From Coniferiporia sulphurascens (lineage: Eukaryota > Basidiomycota > Agaricomycetes > Hymenochaetales > Hymenochaetaceae), in NCBI GenBank assembly GCA_002794785.1, contig NBBA01000001.1, positions 1,426,001 to 1,490,000 on the forward strand: a stretch of 64,000 nucleotides of DNA, given 5' to 3'. Both the position numbers and the translations under genes were made by a program. The notes below the pieces were generated by a model. The model saw nothing but the letters and a program-made list of their open reading frames with translations, did no database searches and was not told the DNA's origin. This document shows, one piece after another, positions 46,847-58,215 of the stretch (position 1 is its first letter; every line of letters starts with the position of its first letter).

Positions 46847-46857
46847 GGCTCATAACC
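46847..46857 (-). other. Copia primer binding site (initiator tRNA fragment)
   Basis: On the minus strand GGTTATGAGCC directly follows the 5' LTR. Its complement GGCTCATAACC is the anticodon-loop sequence of eukaryotic initiator Met tRNA (CAU anticodon). Drosophila copia is known to prime from an internal initiator-tRNA fragment in this way. Confidence 0.75.
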
Positions 46858-47116
46858 TCTTAAAATCTATGCACGTTGTGGTAGACGATGAGGTGCAGTG
46901 GTGTAGTTGAGGCGAAGGTGGGTTATCAGCGTAAACTGATGTATTTCATGGTAGAGACCAGCTCTCCTTATATACATCTACCGTGAGCTACATATACTAT
47001 AACTATCATAGCTCCTATTCGTATGGCATTATCATTGCGTTATTGTTTACTTAGTAAGATGGTTGTTCATATGACCATCCGTTATTTATATCGTAACGTT
47101 TATATTTATTTTAATA
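46858..47116 (-). repeat. Copia 5' LTR
   Basis: 259 bp. Comparison with 41702-41960 shows ten CpG positions altered in one or both copies (13 nt) and no other difference. Confidence 0.93.
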
Positions 47117-47598
47117 GCAGGCTAGTGAGAGTGTCCATCTCTCCATGAGGGTGCAGACAGCAATCTCTTTTAGTGCAGAGGTGGAAGGTTTGAGGTCAGA
47201 TGGGGGGAGCTCTGTAGCCAGCTTCGCTTCCATGTCAGCCCATTCATTTCTGGGGATGTCCGAGTGGCTGGGGCACCAAATGAAATGGACAGTGAGCTGG
47301 GGGTACGAATCCAGCAGAGTCTCCATGCCTGCTTTCCAGATGTGGAGGAGGTGGGCACCAGGGGTGGTGGCCCACATGCAGAAGAGGTGGAGGGCAGTCA
47401 GTGAATCAGATGGAAAGAAGATGTCTGATGCGACCTGCAGCTGTGCCAGGAGGCAGCATGCTACCCAACCCGGGGCTGTGGTGAGGGAGAACTCCTCGGC
47501 ATCTGTGGCTGTGGCACAGGTGGGGGACTCCAGTCGGCGAGACCAGAGTCAAGTGTGGCCGAGCATTGCGCAGATGGCCGAACCCAACTTATTGTCGA

Positions 47599-47630
<32 letters not shown>

Positions 47631-47923
47631 CCTGCAGTATTACATAATTACAAGCTGCCCCCCAGAGGGGGGCCCTAACTACGTAACAACGGAGGCACCC
47701 GTCATCGTGCATCACACAAAACTGGGCAGGGGCTCTGCTCCCTAGTGGGTGCCGGTGTGTGAAGAGCCCCTATTTAGTAAGAAGACAATGGGAGAAGGAG
47801 GAGTACATATCGCTATGAACAAACTGGGCGGTTAAGGGCAGGTAAAAGTAAGAAGCTTAGAATTGGAAAGGGAGGGCGAGAGTGCCGGCCGGGATGTATT
47901 CAAGGGAATTCGAAAGGCAAGTG

Positions 47924-49003
47924 CTATTCATGAGGAAAAGGGGGGAGTGTACCTGAAAGCTCCAAAAGGGCTGGGTCCGAGTCCTGGGTTCTGGGTCCGA
48001 GCATACAACACATGTATTCCCTTAGGAGGTTCACGTCCATATCCTCGTCAGTCAGGTGTCCGTCTAGGTCCATAGCGGCAAAGGAGAGCCGTATGGTGCC
48101 TGTGGCATGGTCAGAAAGGCGGTTTAGGTGCCCCATTAGCTTAAGCCATCGGCGCAAAACCGGGAGTCGGTTTTTGTCAGCCCACTCTGAGTGGTGGGTT
48201 GGGAGAGGGTCTCTCAGTGGCCACACCCATCGTATCCATGGGTGGAATGTGCTGCAGCCGCCTAGAATGTGAGCAGTCGACTGTGCGGGCCAGGGGGGGT
48301 GGTTGTGCCACCTGCAGTGCGAAATCAGGCTGTGTCTGCGACGGTAGGCCGAGTCAAAACTCAGCCAGTATCCCCCGTAGGGACTGGCATGACAGAGGAC
48401 CTGTGCGACTGCAGATAGCTCGTTGCATGGGTGATCGACTGCGTGCATGAGTAGCTTTCTTGGGCGGTGTGAGGGGGGCCGTGAACTGCCAGGTACTTGT
48501 CGGCAGTTGAGGCTAGGGGGCGGGCTAGTGAGAGTGACCAGTGTTCCATGAGGGTGTGTACGGTGACTTCTTTTAGTGCAGAGGTGGAAGGTTTAAGGTT
48601 GGATGGGAGGAGCTCTGTAGCCAGCTTCGCCTCTGTGTCAGCCCATTCATTCCCAGGGATGCCTGTGTGGCCGGGACACCATATGAAGTGAATTGTGAGC
48701 TGGGGGTACGAGTCCAGTAGAGTCTCCATGCCCGCTTTCCAGATGTGCAGGAGGTGGGTGCTGGGGACGGTGGCCCATGTGCAGAAGAGGTGGAGTGCGG
48801 TCAGCGAATCAGACAGGAAGAAGATGTCCGATGCGACACGCAGTTGAGCCGGGAGGCGGCGTGCCACCCAGCCTGGGGCCGTTGCGAGGGAGAACTCCTT
48901 GGCATCCGTGGCTGTGGCACAGGTGGGGGATTCCAGTTGTCATGACCAGAGTCTGGTGTGGCCCAGCATTGCGCATATAGCCGAACCCGACTTATTGTCA
49001 ATG
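47924..49003 (-). pseudogene. ORF2: LINE ORF2 C-terminal fragment in X2
   Basis: RNase H from the Asp-Asn motif after FTDGS onward. 48361-48867 carries LSDS, WCPGHTGIPGNEWADTE and the start of the C-terminal region. A frameshift near 48475 and a change near 48450 break it, and 47924-48448 then reads to LLELSG. The first RNase H Asp is absent because it lies upstream of the joint. Confidence 0.85.
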
Positions 49004-50264
49004 CCAGAATTAAGAGCGCCCTTGCGGGACTCAAACAACATGTGTACCTTCCTCGGGATATGCAGCCGACCAAAACTGCTCCTGCTGTCCTCTACGACAT
49101 ATGGGCACTATATTGGAGCACTAGGGTAAGGCGTGCCGCACCAGGAAGCCACCCCGGGTGAAGGTCGTGGTGCCATAGGCACTACTCCACCCATATGGAA
49201 TGACCCCCCTACCCTACACATTCCCTCCCCAACCATAGAGGTCCTGTAGAGTACTGCTGCACTTCTGGGAATCAACTTAAGCCCGTAGTGGGAATTACCC
49301 CCACACGAACTGACAGAGGATTTAGTCCTCTGGAGCCACTGAGGGGAACTCTCCCACAGCGCTATGGCCCGAGACACTACACTTCAGCATGCCAGGATGC
49401 CAACACATGCTCCATGCAGGCCCTTTCCTGTGCCCTGGCACGCGCTTCAGAAACAGCCATTACAGCCGGAATACTCAGGAACCGAGGTCATGGGACAAGC
49501 GCCCAGTCAACCCCCAGCCCCCGCTTCTGGATCTGCGATTGTACCAGGATCTCCATCTCGCAGACCCGACCCCGGTGGCAAAGCCATCCCAGGGAGTAAG
49601 GGCTACTAACCACCTCAAGAGGGTCCAACCCACCCAAGAGGCCCATGGTGCCCTGTCGCTTTTCAGCGTCGGGTGGTTCTTACTGCCATGCCATGTGTTA
49701 TGAGCCCCCTATCTCCTTTTAGCACAAGGTGCTGTCATCAGAGACCCTTTTGGGAATTTGGGGGGGCAGTTTTTGATTTGTCATGCCAGGGACAGCGCGG
49801 GCCCCGAGGTGCCCAGAAGGGTATTGCTCAGCACCCAAAGGCATGATCCGAGTTGCCCTGAACCAAGATCTCCCGACCGAAGTCGCCCGCTGCGAGGCAG
49901 GGGGTTTCCCCCCCCCCTGTGAGGACGTTAACGTCGTGTCCCCCCCCACCAAGCCCACATACAATGCAGGCCCAACGAGCACGCCACCCCGAGAGGACAG
50001 CGCAGACGCCAGAAGGATTGCAAGCTCACCAAGAATCCGACCAGTAGCAACATTTTCGACGGGTTGCCAAGACCGCCGGTGAGCTCCGCACCCGTTCCCT
50101 GCCGCATTATGGCAACCAACGACCAACCTCGGCACACCAGGGTGAGTCGGAACCTTCTCTCGTACAATGCCCAGTCCCAGAGAGTCCAGACAAGGTCGGG
50201 TAGCTGCGACTTCCCCCCACTGACCCCAGTCGCAAAACTGAGATGGTGGTGGTAAGAGGACAAG
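49004..50264 (-). repeat. R-module, nearly complete copy
   Basis: 1261 bp, colinear with 58216-60045 minus the solo LTR inside that copy. No recognisable domain. An ATG-started frame antisense to the module (49364-49609, MARDTTLQHARMP, 81 codons) has a counterpart in X3 (ATG at 59682-59684) but its start is ACG in X1, so coding is doubtful. Confidence 0.85.
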
Positions 50265-53200
50265 ACCAGAATGAAAGAGGAGTGGACCAACATCACCTTT
50301 CCACTACTTGAAGCCGCCTTTACAATACAGATGGACAACACCCTCACCCTCAACATCAAAGTGCAGGCCGTGGTCGACTCCATGATCTCAGCCCTCGCCC
50401 CCTTCACCTGAATCACAAAGCCGTCCAAAACCGAGGTCCCCTGGTGGACCTCGACATGCAAAATGCTCCTACGGGCGATTTCAACAGCCTCCACCCCCCT
50501 TCAATGGTCAGCAGCCCACTGTGCCTTTAAGCGGGGCATATGGGCGGCAAAGCGAAATTTTTATGCTGAGCAAGCCGACCAGGCAGATGCCTCCAACATC
50601 TGGGGCTGGGCCAAACATGGCCTAGGCAACCGTCCTACACCGATACCCTTGCTCAAAAAGAGTGATGGCACCTTCACCCAATCTGACAATGAGAAAGGTG
50701 AGCTCTTCCACACCACTTTCTTCACACCCCTGCCACCACAACAAGCGGCAGACACACAGCCACCCCCCCCTCAACCGGCTGCCCCGCCCATCCTCCTCAC
50801 GGAGCTAATGGGGGCACTGTCCGACACCTCCAACTTGTCGGCTCCGGGCCTCTCAGGGATCGGATACCGCCCTCTAAAGTGGGTGGTAGATGCTTACCCG
50901 GACAAGATCCTTGCCCTTTTCAATGACTGCCTGCACATGGGGCACCACCCTAAGTGCTGGTGGTTGGCAAAAGTGGTCATGCTCCAGAAGCCAAACAAGA
51001 AGGACCCTTTCTCACTGCACTCATACCGACCCATCTCCCTCGAAGAGACCCTTGGGAAACTCCTCGAAAAGATCATTGCTAACCAGCTCCAATTCCTTGC
51101 TAACACGAGAAATTGGCTGCCACCTAACCAATACGAGGGGCGTCAAGGACATTCTGTCTACGATGCCACCCAGCACCTCCTTCAGATTGTGGAATGCGCC
51201 CATGCTGAGGGCCGCATATGCTCGGTCCTTGCGGTCAACATACAAGGTTTCTTTGACTCAGTAAACCCTCAACTCCTCCACTGGCAACTGCTGGACCTCC
51301 AATGCCCGCCAGACATGGTGGATTGGTGTCTGTCCTTCATGACAGATCGGCAGGTAGCCATCGCTTTCGACGGCACCACCCTCCCAACCACCCAGAAACC
51401 AGACCTCGGCACCCCCCAAGGGTCGCCAGTATCCCCGATCCTCTCGACCATATTTGCTGGTGTGGTCCTCCGGAAATTTCACCAAACCGGCACCACCACC
51501 CTAGCATATGTCGACAACCACCTTCTTGTGTGCATCGGACCCAGTGTAGCATCCAACTGCCAGCAACTGTCTAATGCCTACCACCAACTCAATGCCCATC
51601 TCGGCGCCATTGGGCTCAATATCGAAACCGCCAAAACGGAGTGCCAGCACTTCCACCCACCTCGATGCCGCTCAGCCGCCTACAATGACTGGGACACCAC
51701 CAGGGTTTGGGTGGCCCCTACCACGCTAATCCGACCCTCCATCCCGCTTCGCTGGCTGGGAATATGGTGGGACCCCGCCCTCACCTTCAAGGCCCATGTA
51801 GAGCACATGCGCTCCAAGGGCCTCTCCACGCTAGCCGCCCTCTGCATCCTCGGTAACACGGAATGTGGAATTTCGGCCCTCCTCCTCCGCCGACTATATA
51901 CCGCCTGCGTTCGCTCTGTTCTCACATGGGGCGCCCAGTTTGGTACCATGGCCAGCGCCAAAAAACATTAGTAAGCCGTCTGCAGGCTGTGCAAAACACG
52001 GCATGTAGATGGATTCTGGGCGTCCATAAAGGCACCTCCCCCTTCTCCACAAATTTTCTTTGTTCCCTTCCCCCTCTTTCTTACTATTTTGAATATACTA
52101 AGACTCTCCATTCTCTTCACCTCTGGCATACCCTGCACTCCGTCAGTAGAAAACGATATAACAAATCAGTAGCTAACCGTCCCTTCTCCACTTCTCTGCA
52201 GGTCCGGGTCCCTCGGGTACAACCGGTCCCCACATACACTCATCCCCCATGGACAGACCCTCTGGCATTTACGAATGGTCAAGTCTCGTTTGCCACTCCT
52301 ATCACTCCGGTCAGCGAAGACACCCACAAGGAATTTGTGGGTGCCACGCACTCCCTGAGCACCCTCCCCCATCTCCAGGTTTTCACCGATGGCTCCCACA
52401 TCGGCTCAAAGTCTGGGTCAGCAGTCTGCGCCATGGAAGGCCTTACAAGCCTCAAGTCTCGCCGGCTTGCCTCCCCCACCTGTGCTACTGCTATGGATGC
52501 AGAAATCTTCTCCCTCACCTCCGCACCAAGCTGGGCCACACACCACCTCCAGGAGCACCTGCCTATCACATCCGACATCTTCTTTTTGTCGGATTCGCTG
52601 ATGGCACTCCACCTGATCTGAACATGGGCGCCAGTTCCAGGTGTGCACCTCCTCCACCAATGAAAGGCAGGGATCCAGACTCTATTGGACTCATACCTGG
52701 ATCTCTCCATGCATTTTGTCTGGTGTCCGGGTCACTCTGACATCCCAGGGAATGAATGGGCAGACTGTGAGGCGAAGTTTGCAACAAATCTCCCCCTGTC
52801 TCCCCTTGCACCCTCCATCTCCGCACTGAAAGAGGCTGCCATCAACACCCTCATGGAGCGATGGACCCTCTCTCTCGCCCGCCCACTTGCCTCGACAGCC
52901 GACAAATACTTAGCTGTCAACGGCGTCCCTTCCCGCCGACCCCGAAAGCTTATTACTCAATCAGTCGACCACCCCTGCCGGGAGCTCTCAGCAGTCACCC
53001 AGGTCCTATGCCATGCCGGTCCCTACAGGGGTTACTGGCTGAGCTTCGACTCAGCCTACCGACACAGACATGGCCTGATCTCACACTGCTGTTGGCACAA
53101 CCACCCCCCCTGGCCAGCCCAGTCGACCGCCCACGTCTTGGGTGGATGTTGCACTTTCCGACCATGGATCCGCAAGGTCTGGCCCCCCCATGACCCACTT

Positions 53201-53482
53201 CCGACCCACCACACCAAGTGGGCCGATGAAAACTGCCTCCAGGTTCTGTGCCGTTGGCTTAAGCTGATGGGGCACCTTAACCGCTTTTCCGACTGCACCT
53301 CTGCCACCATCCGCCTGGCCTTCGCCATGATGGAACTGGAGGGGCACCCGACCGACGAAGATATGGACTTGGACCTCCTCAGGGGATACATGAGTCATAT
53401 GCTTGGACCCCGTACCCAGGACCCGGACCCGGGCCTTTTGGAGCTTTCAGGTGCGCTTCCTCCCTTTTCCTCTGATCTATGA
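50265..53482 (+). pseudogene. ORF2: LINE ORF2 (linker, RT, RNase H, C-terminus), L16
   Basis: 50463-51930 is open: linker FYAEQADQADASN, RT with LEKIIANQLQ, palm motif VNIQGFFDSV (Asp to Asn), GTPQGSPVS and the catalytic box as YVDNH (second Asp to Asn). A 1 nt deletion near 51934 shifts the frame; RNase H and C-terminus follow in the new frame with TGA at 52619-52621 and 52661-52663. TGA at 50409-50411 lies upstream. RNase H keeps FTDGSHIG, LSDS and GNEWADCE. Two RT active-site Asp residues are lost, each by a G-to-A change on the sense strand. Confidence 0.9.
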
Positions 53483-53806
53483 CTGCCTTTCGGACTCTCC
53501 ATGGTATGTCCCAGCCGGTGCTCTCACCCTCCCTTTCCAATTCTAAGCTACCCCCTTTTTGCCTGATGTCATCTGTTTGGCTTGGCTGTAGTGATACGTA
53601 TTCCTCCCTCCTTCCATGTACTTACTAATAGGGGCCCTCCCCACTCTGGCTCCCTCCGGGGAGCAGGGCCCCTGCCCAGTTTTGTGCATTGCACAATGAC
53701 AGGCACCTCCATTGTTATGTAGTTAGGGCCCCCCCTTCGGGGGGCAGCTTGTAATTATGTAATACTGCAGGAATAATAGAATAATAAAATAAAATAAAAT
53801 AAAAAA
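50265..53806 (+). mobile_element. LINE copy L16, 5'-truncated
   Basis: Begins in the ORF2 linker at KEEWTNITF next to the 5' end of the R-module of X2 (head to head). ORF2 runs to 53482, followed by the 3' UTR, hairpin (about 53728-53750) and a TAA/AAAATA tail to about 53806. Its protein sequence groups with L5 and L7 as a subfamily (SALLLRRLYTACVRS, LHQ, FATNLPP motifs). Confidence 0.87.
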
Positions 53807-55228
53807 GTCCTGTCATGGGGCATGCCGGTGTGGTACCATGGCTGCCGCCAAAAAACCCTGGTAAACCGCCTCCAGAGTGTGCAAAACACTGCCTGCTGGT
53901 GGATATTGGGCGTCTTCAAAGGCGCCTCTCCCCATTCAACTAATTTTCTCTGCTCTGTCCCTCCCCTTTCTTTCTACTTCAAGTATATAAATACCACCCA
54001 TTCCCTGCGACTATGGCGCACCCCCCACTCTATTGGCCGAAAATTATTTAAAAATGTAGCTAACAGACCTTTTTCACTTTCTCTGCAGGTCCGAGCCCCC
54101 CGGGTCCAACAGGTCCCCGCATACACGCATCCCCCATGGACAGATCCCCTGGCCTTCACTCAGGGCAGGGTTCATTTCACCATCCCTGCCACACCAGTTG
54201 GCGCTGACACGCGAAAATCATTCGTAATGGCCGCACACCGACTCGGCTCCACCCCCCATGTCCAGGTATTCACAGATGGCTCCCACATCGACAATAAGTT
54301 GGGTTTGGCCATATGCACGATGATCGGCCATACTCAACTCCGGTCCACCGACTGGAGTCCCCCACCTGCGCCACAGCCATGGACACCGAGGAATTCTCCC
54401 TCACCACGGCCCCAGGCTGGGCTGCACGCCACCTCCCTGTGCAGCTGCTCGTCGCATCGGACATTTTCTTTCTGTCCGATTTGCTGACTGCCCTCCACCT
54501 TTTCCGCACATGGGCCACCGCCCCAGGCACCCACCTCCTCCACACCTGGAAAGTGGGTGTGGAAACTCTGCTGAACTCATACCCCCAGATCATGGTTCAC
54601 TTCGTATGGTGCCCTGGCCACTTGGACATCCCCAGTAATGAATGGGCTGACACAGAAGTGAAGATGGCAACAGAGCTCCCCCCATCCGATCTTAAACCAT
54701 CCACCTCCACACTAAAAGAACTCGCCGTCCACACCCTCATGGCACGATGGACTCATTCACTAGCCCGCCCCCTCGCCTCAACTGCCGACAAATATCTGGC
54801 AGTTCATGGCCTCCCATCTCGCCGACCTCAAAAGCTACTCATGCATTCAGTCGACCACCCTTGAAGTGAGCTATCTGCAGTTGTGCAGGTCCTCTGCCAC
54901 GCCGGTCCCTACGGGGGCTACTGGCTGAGCTTTGACTCAGCCTACCGCTGCAGGCATGGCCTGATATCGCATTGCAGATGGCACAACCACCCTCCATGGC
55001 CCATGCAGTCGACCGCCCACATCCTAGGCGGCTGTAGTACCTTCCACCTGTGGATATGGCGCATGTGGCCACCTCGGGACCCTCTCCCAGTCCACCACTC
55101 AGAGTGGGCTGATGAAAACTGCCTCCTGGTTCTGTGCCATTGGCTTAAGCTGACAGGGCACCTGAACTGCCTCTCGGACCGCGCCTCAGGCGCCATCAGG
55201 CTCTCCTTTGCCGCAATGGACCTCAACA
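53807..55228 (+). pseudogene. ORF2: LINE ORF2 fragment (post-RT to C-terminus), L17
   Basis: Starts at VLSWGMPVWYHG and runs through the connection and RNase H to MDLN near the end. A small deletion near 54345 frameshifts after the LRS motif, and TGA at about 54862 breaks the C-terminal region. It is joined at about 55228 to an earlier part of ORF2 (L18), so it lacks the 3' UTR. Confidence 0.85.
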
Positions 55229-55903
55229 TCGGCCCCCCCCTCCTGTCCTAAAGACACAGTGGCTACTCTCAGCCGACAAGGAGGAATGGACTGACATAGC
55301 CTTCCCTCTCCTCGAATCAGCCTTCGGTCTTCCGGGGCACGACACCCATGCTCTGGACATCAAAGCCAAGGCAGTCATTGATTCCATGGTCACCGCCCTC
55401 CAGCTGCTCACCCGCCTCTCAAAGCTGTCGAAAACGGAAGTCCCGTGGTGGTCACCCCACTGCAAGACCCTCCTATCCGCCATTACAATGGCAACCACCC
55501 CCCTTCAGTGTGCAGCAGCAAGAAGAGCCTTCAAAAGGGGCGTACAGACGGCCAAACGGCAGTTCTACGCGGACCAGGCATCGGAAGCAGACGCCTCCAA
55601 CATCTGGAACTGGGCCAAGCGTGGCCTCGGAAACCGACCCACTCCCATCCCATCGCTGAAATGGCGAGACAGCACCTTCACCCAAATGGACGATGAGAAA
55701 GGTGAGCTTTTTTCACAAAACCTTCTTTATGCCCCCCCCACCCCAGACAGCAGCCATCACCCTGCTGCCACCACCTCAACCAGCTGCCCCACCCATACTC
55801 CTCGCAGAGCTTTTGGGGGCACTGGCTGACACATCCAACTTGTCAGCTCCGGGCCTCTTGGGAATAGGTTACTGCCCTCTGAAATGGGTGGTGGATGCCT
55901 ACC
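55229..55903 (+). pseudogene. ORF2: LINE ORF2 linker fragment (endonuclease to RT), L18
   Basis: Reads SADKEEWTDIAFPLLESAF, the FYADQASEADASN linker and on to LGIGYCPLKWVVDAYP, where the tail of antisense L19 interrupts it. One frame is open from 55386 to about 55710, and a change near 55710 shifts the remainder to the 55693-55900 frame. Confidence 0.83.
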
Positions 55904-56600
55904 CCTTTTTTATTTTTATTTTTATTATTCCTGCAGTATTACATAATTACAAGCTGCCCCCCCAGAGGGGGGGCCCTAACTACATAACAATGGAGGCGCC
56001 CGTCATCACACAACGCACGAAACTGGGTGGGGGCCCTGCTCCCCGAAGGGTGCCAGAGTGGGAAGGGCCCCTATTAGTAGGTAACAAAAAGAGAAAGAGG
56101 GAGGAATACGTGTCACTACAGCCAAGCCAAACAGACGACATCAGGCAAAAGGGGGTAGCTTAGAATTGGAAAGGGAGGGCGGAGTGCTGGCCGGGACATA
56201 CGCAGGAGAGTCTGAAAGGCAGTCATAGATCAGAGGAAAAGGGTGGAAGCGCACCTGAAAGCTCCAAGAGAGCTGGGTCCGGGTCCTGGGTGCGGGGTCC
56301 AAGCATATGACTCATGTATTCCTGGAGGAGGTCCAAGTCCATATCTTTGTTGGTTGGGTGTCCCTCGAGCTCCATCACAGCGAAGGCCAGGCGGATGGCG
56401 GCTGTGGTACAGTTGGGGAGGCGGTTGAGGTGCCCTGTCAGCTTAAGCCAGCGGCGCAAGACCTGGAGGCGGTTTTCATCAGCCCACTCGGTGTGGTGGG
56501 TTGGGAGTGGGTCACGGGATGGCCAGACCTTTCTGATCCAAGGTTGGAATGTGCAACACCCGCCTAGTACATGGGTGGTCGATTGGGCCAGCCATGGGGG
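55904..56600 (-). mobile_element. LINE copy L19, 3' fragment
   Basis: TTTTTA-repeat tail, hairpin (about 55953-55975), 3' UTR, and ORF2 C-terminal codons 56223-56600 (PPWLAQSTTHVLGGC to LLELSG). 5'-truncated. On its right, L20 restarts at LAYVDDH, so about 600 bp of LINE sequence is missing between L18 and L20 if they were once continuous. Confidence 0.83.
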
Positions 56601-57078
56601 GTGGTTATGCCCCTGGCATATGTTGACGACCACTTACTTATCTGCGTAGGACCCTCAGTAGCATCCAACTGCCATGAGCTCACACATGCCTACCAACAAC
56701 TCGATACCCTCTTCGGCACTATCGGTCTCAACATCGAAGCCGCCAAGACGGAGTGTCTCCACTTCCACCCTCCTTGGCGACGTACTGGCTACAACGGCTG
56801 GGACATGGCCGGCGTACAGGTTGACCCCAACACCCTGATCCACCCCTCAATTCCACTCTGGTGGCTGGGGATATGGTGGGACCCAGGCCTCTCCTTCAAG
56901 CCCCATGTCGAGCAAATGCACTCCAAGGGGCTCTCCACCCTCGCCGCACTCCACATCCTGGGCAACACCCAATGTGGCATATCGGCCCTCCTCCTCCGCT
57001 GCCTATACACCTCCTGCATCCGCTCTGTCCTGTCATGGGGAGCGCCAGTTTGGTACCATGGCTGCTGCCAAAAAACTC
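56601..57078 (+). pseudogene. ORF2: LINE ORF2 fragment (RT catalytic box onward), L20 part 1
   Basis: LAYVDDHLLICVGPSVASNC through VWYHGCC without a stop; open frame 56571-57119. The catalytic YVDD is intact. Interrupted at 57078 by L21. Confidence 0.87.
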
Positions 57079-57393
57079 TTTTTTTTTTTAAAAAAAATTA
57101 TTCCTGCAGTACTACATAATTACAAGCTGCCCCCCGAAGGGGGGGCCCTAATTACATAACAACGGAGGTGCCCATCATCGCACATCACACGAAACTGGGC
57201 AGGGGCTCTGCTCCCTAGAGGGGTGCCGGAGTGTGGAGAGCCCCTATTTAGATGAAAGACGTAGAAGGAGGAGTACATATCGCTACAAACAAACCATGTG
57301 GGTGAGGGCAGGTTAAAATAAGAAGCTTAGAATTGGAAAGGGAGGGCGAGAGCGCCGGCCGGGACGTATTCCAAGGAATTCGAAAGGCAGTCG

Positions 57394-58215
57394 CTAATCA
57401 TTAGGAAAGGGAGGGAGTGTACCTGCGAGCTCCAAAAGGGCTGGGTCCGAGTCCTGGGTTCGGGGTCCGAGTATACGACACATGTAGTCCTGTAGAAGGT
57501 CCAAGTCCATATCCCCATCGGTTGGGTGTCCATTGAGGTCCATCATGGCAAAAGCTAGTCGGATGGCTCCGGATGTCCGGTTGGAAAGGCAGTTTAGGTG
57601 CCCCGTCAGCCGAAGCCAGCATCGCAAAACCGGGAGGTGGTGTTCATCAGCCCACTCCGAGTGGTGGACTGGGAGAGGGTCCCTGGGAGGCCATACACAT
57701 TGTATCCATGGTTGGAAGGTGCTACAGCCGCCTAAGATGTGGGTGGTCGACTGTGTGGGCCAGGGGGGATGGTTGTACCACCTGCAGTGCGAGATCAAGC
57801 CATGTCTGCGTCGGTAGGTCGAGTCAAAACTCAGCCAGTATCCCCCATAGGGACCTGTGCGACAGAGGATTTGAGTGACTGCTGATAGCTCACTCTGGGG
57901 GTGGTCGGCCGAGTGCATGAGTAGCTTTCTCGGGCGGCATGTGGGGGGGCCCTGTACTGCCAAGTATTTGTTGGTGGTGGAGGCGAGGGGGCAGGCTAGT
58001 GCGAGGGTCCACCTGTCCATGAGGGTGCAGATGGCGACCTCTTTTAGCATGGAGGTGGACGGTTTAAGATCGGATGGGGGGAGCTCCGTGGCTAGTTTCG
58101 CTTCCAAGTCAGCCCATTCATTTCCGGGGATGTCCGAGTGGCTGGGGCACCATACGAAATGAACAGTGAGCTGGGGGTATGAGTCCAGAAGAGTCTCCAC
58201 ACCCACTTTCCAGAT
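57394..58215 (-). pseudogene. ORF2: LINE ORF2 C-terminal part, L21 part 1
   Basis: Open for about 272 codons from KVGVETLLDSYPQ: last RNase H motif WCPSHSDIPGNEWADLE, the Cys/His region (ILCRTGPYGGYW, SHCRWYNH, THILGGC) and the LLELAG end. Confidence 0.88.

Larger units (their letters stand above)
41702..47116 (-). mobile_element. Ty1/Copia retrotransposon, full length
   Basis: 5.4 kb antisense element with two 259 bp LTRs (46858-47116 is 5', 41702-41960 is 3'), a half-tRNA type primer site, one gag-pol frame and a polypurine tract. It is AT-rich, in contrast to the GC-rich LINEs. The LTRs differ at 13 nt, every one a CpG-derived transition, so the insertion is otherwise recent. The LTR ends are TA..GA instead of TG..CA. 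Confidence 0.95.
41009..47598 (-). pseudogene. ORF2: LINE ORF2 C-terminal part (L15), split by Copia
   Basis: Antisense LINE lacking its tail. 41101-41701 covers the C-terminal region, and 47117-47598 continues RNase H from LMERWTLSLA back to IDNKLGSAI. The Copia element inserted between them with duplication GCGGG (41697-41701) / GCAGG (47117-47121), differing by one CpG transition. At 47598 the piece meets the tail of chimera X2. Confidence 0.88.
47599..50264 (-). mobile_element. Chimera X2: R-module fused to truncated LINE, antisense
   Basis: Reading leftward: nearly full R-module (50264 to 49004), then LINE ORF2 from ATTGACAATAAG in RNase H, C-terminal region, 3' hairpin and TTA-repeat tail at 47599-47634. 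The R-module ends at the same TTAATTCTGGC as in X1 and X3. The LINE at the joint reads GCATTGAC, so GC is shared. Its 5' end lacks the first 7 nt seen in X3 and abuts sense LINE L16. Confidence 0.85.

Noticed and set aside
49364..49609. Antisense ORF in the R-module (MARDTTLQ..) as a real gene
   Set aside because: Its ATG is lost in X1, its C-terminus differs between X2 and X3, and no domain is recognisable. Kept only as a note.
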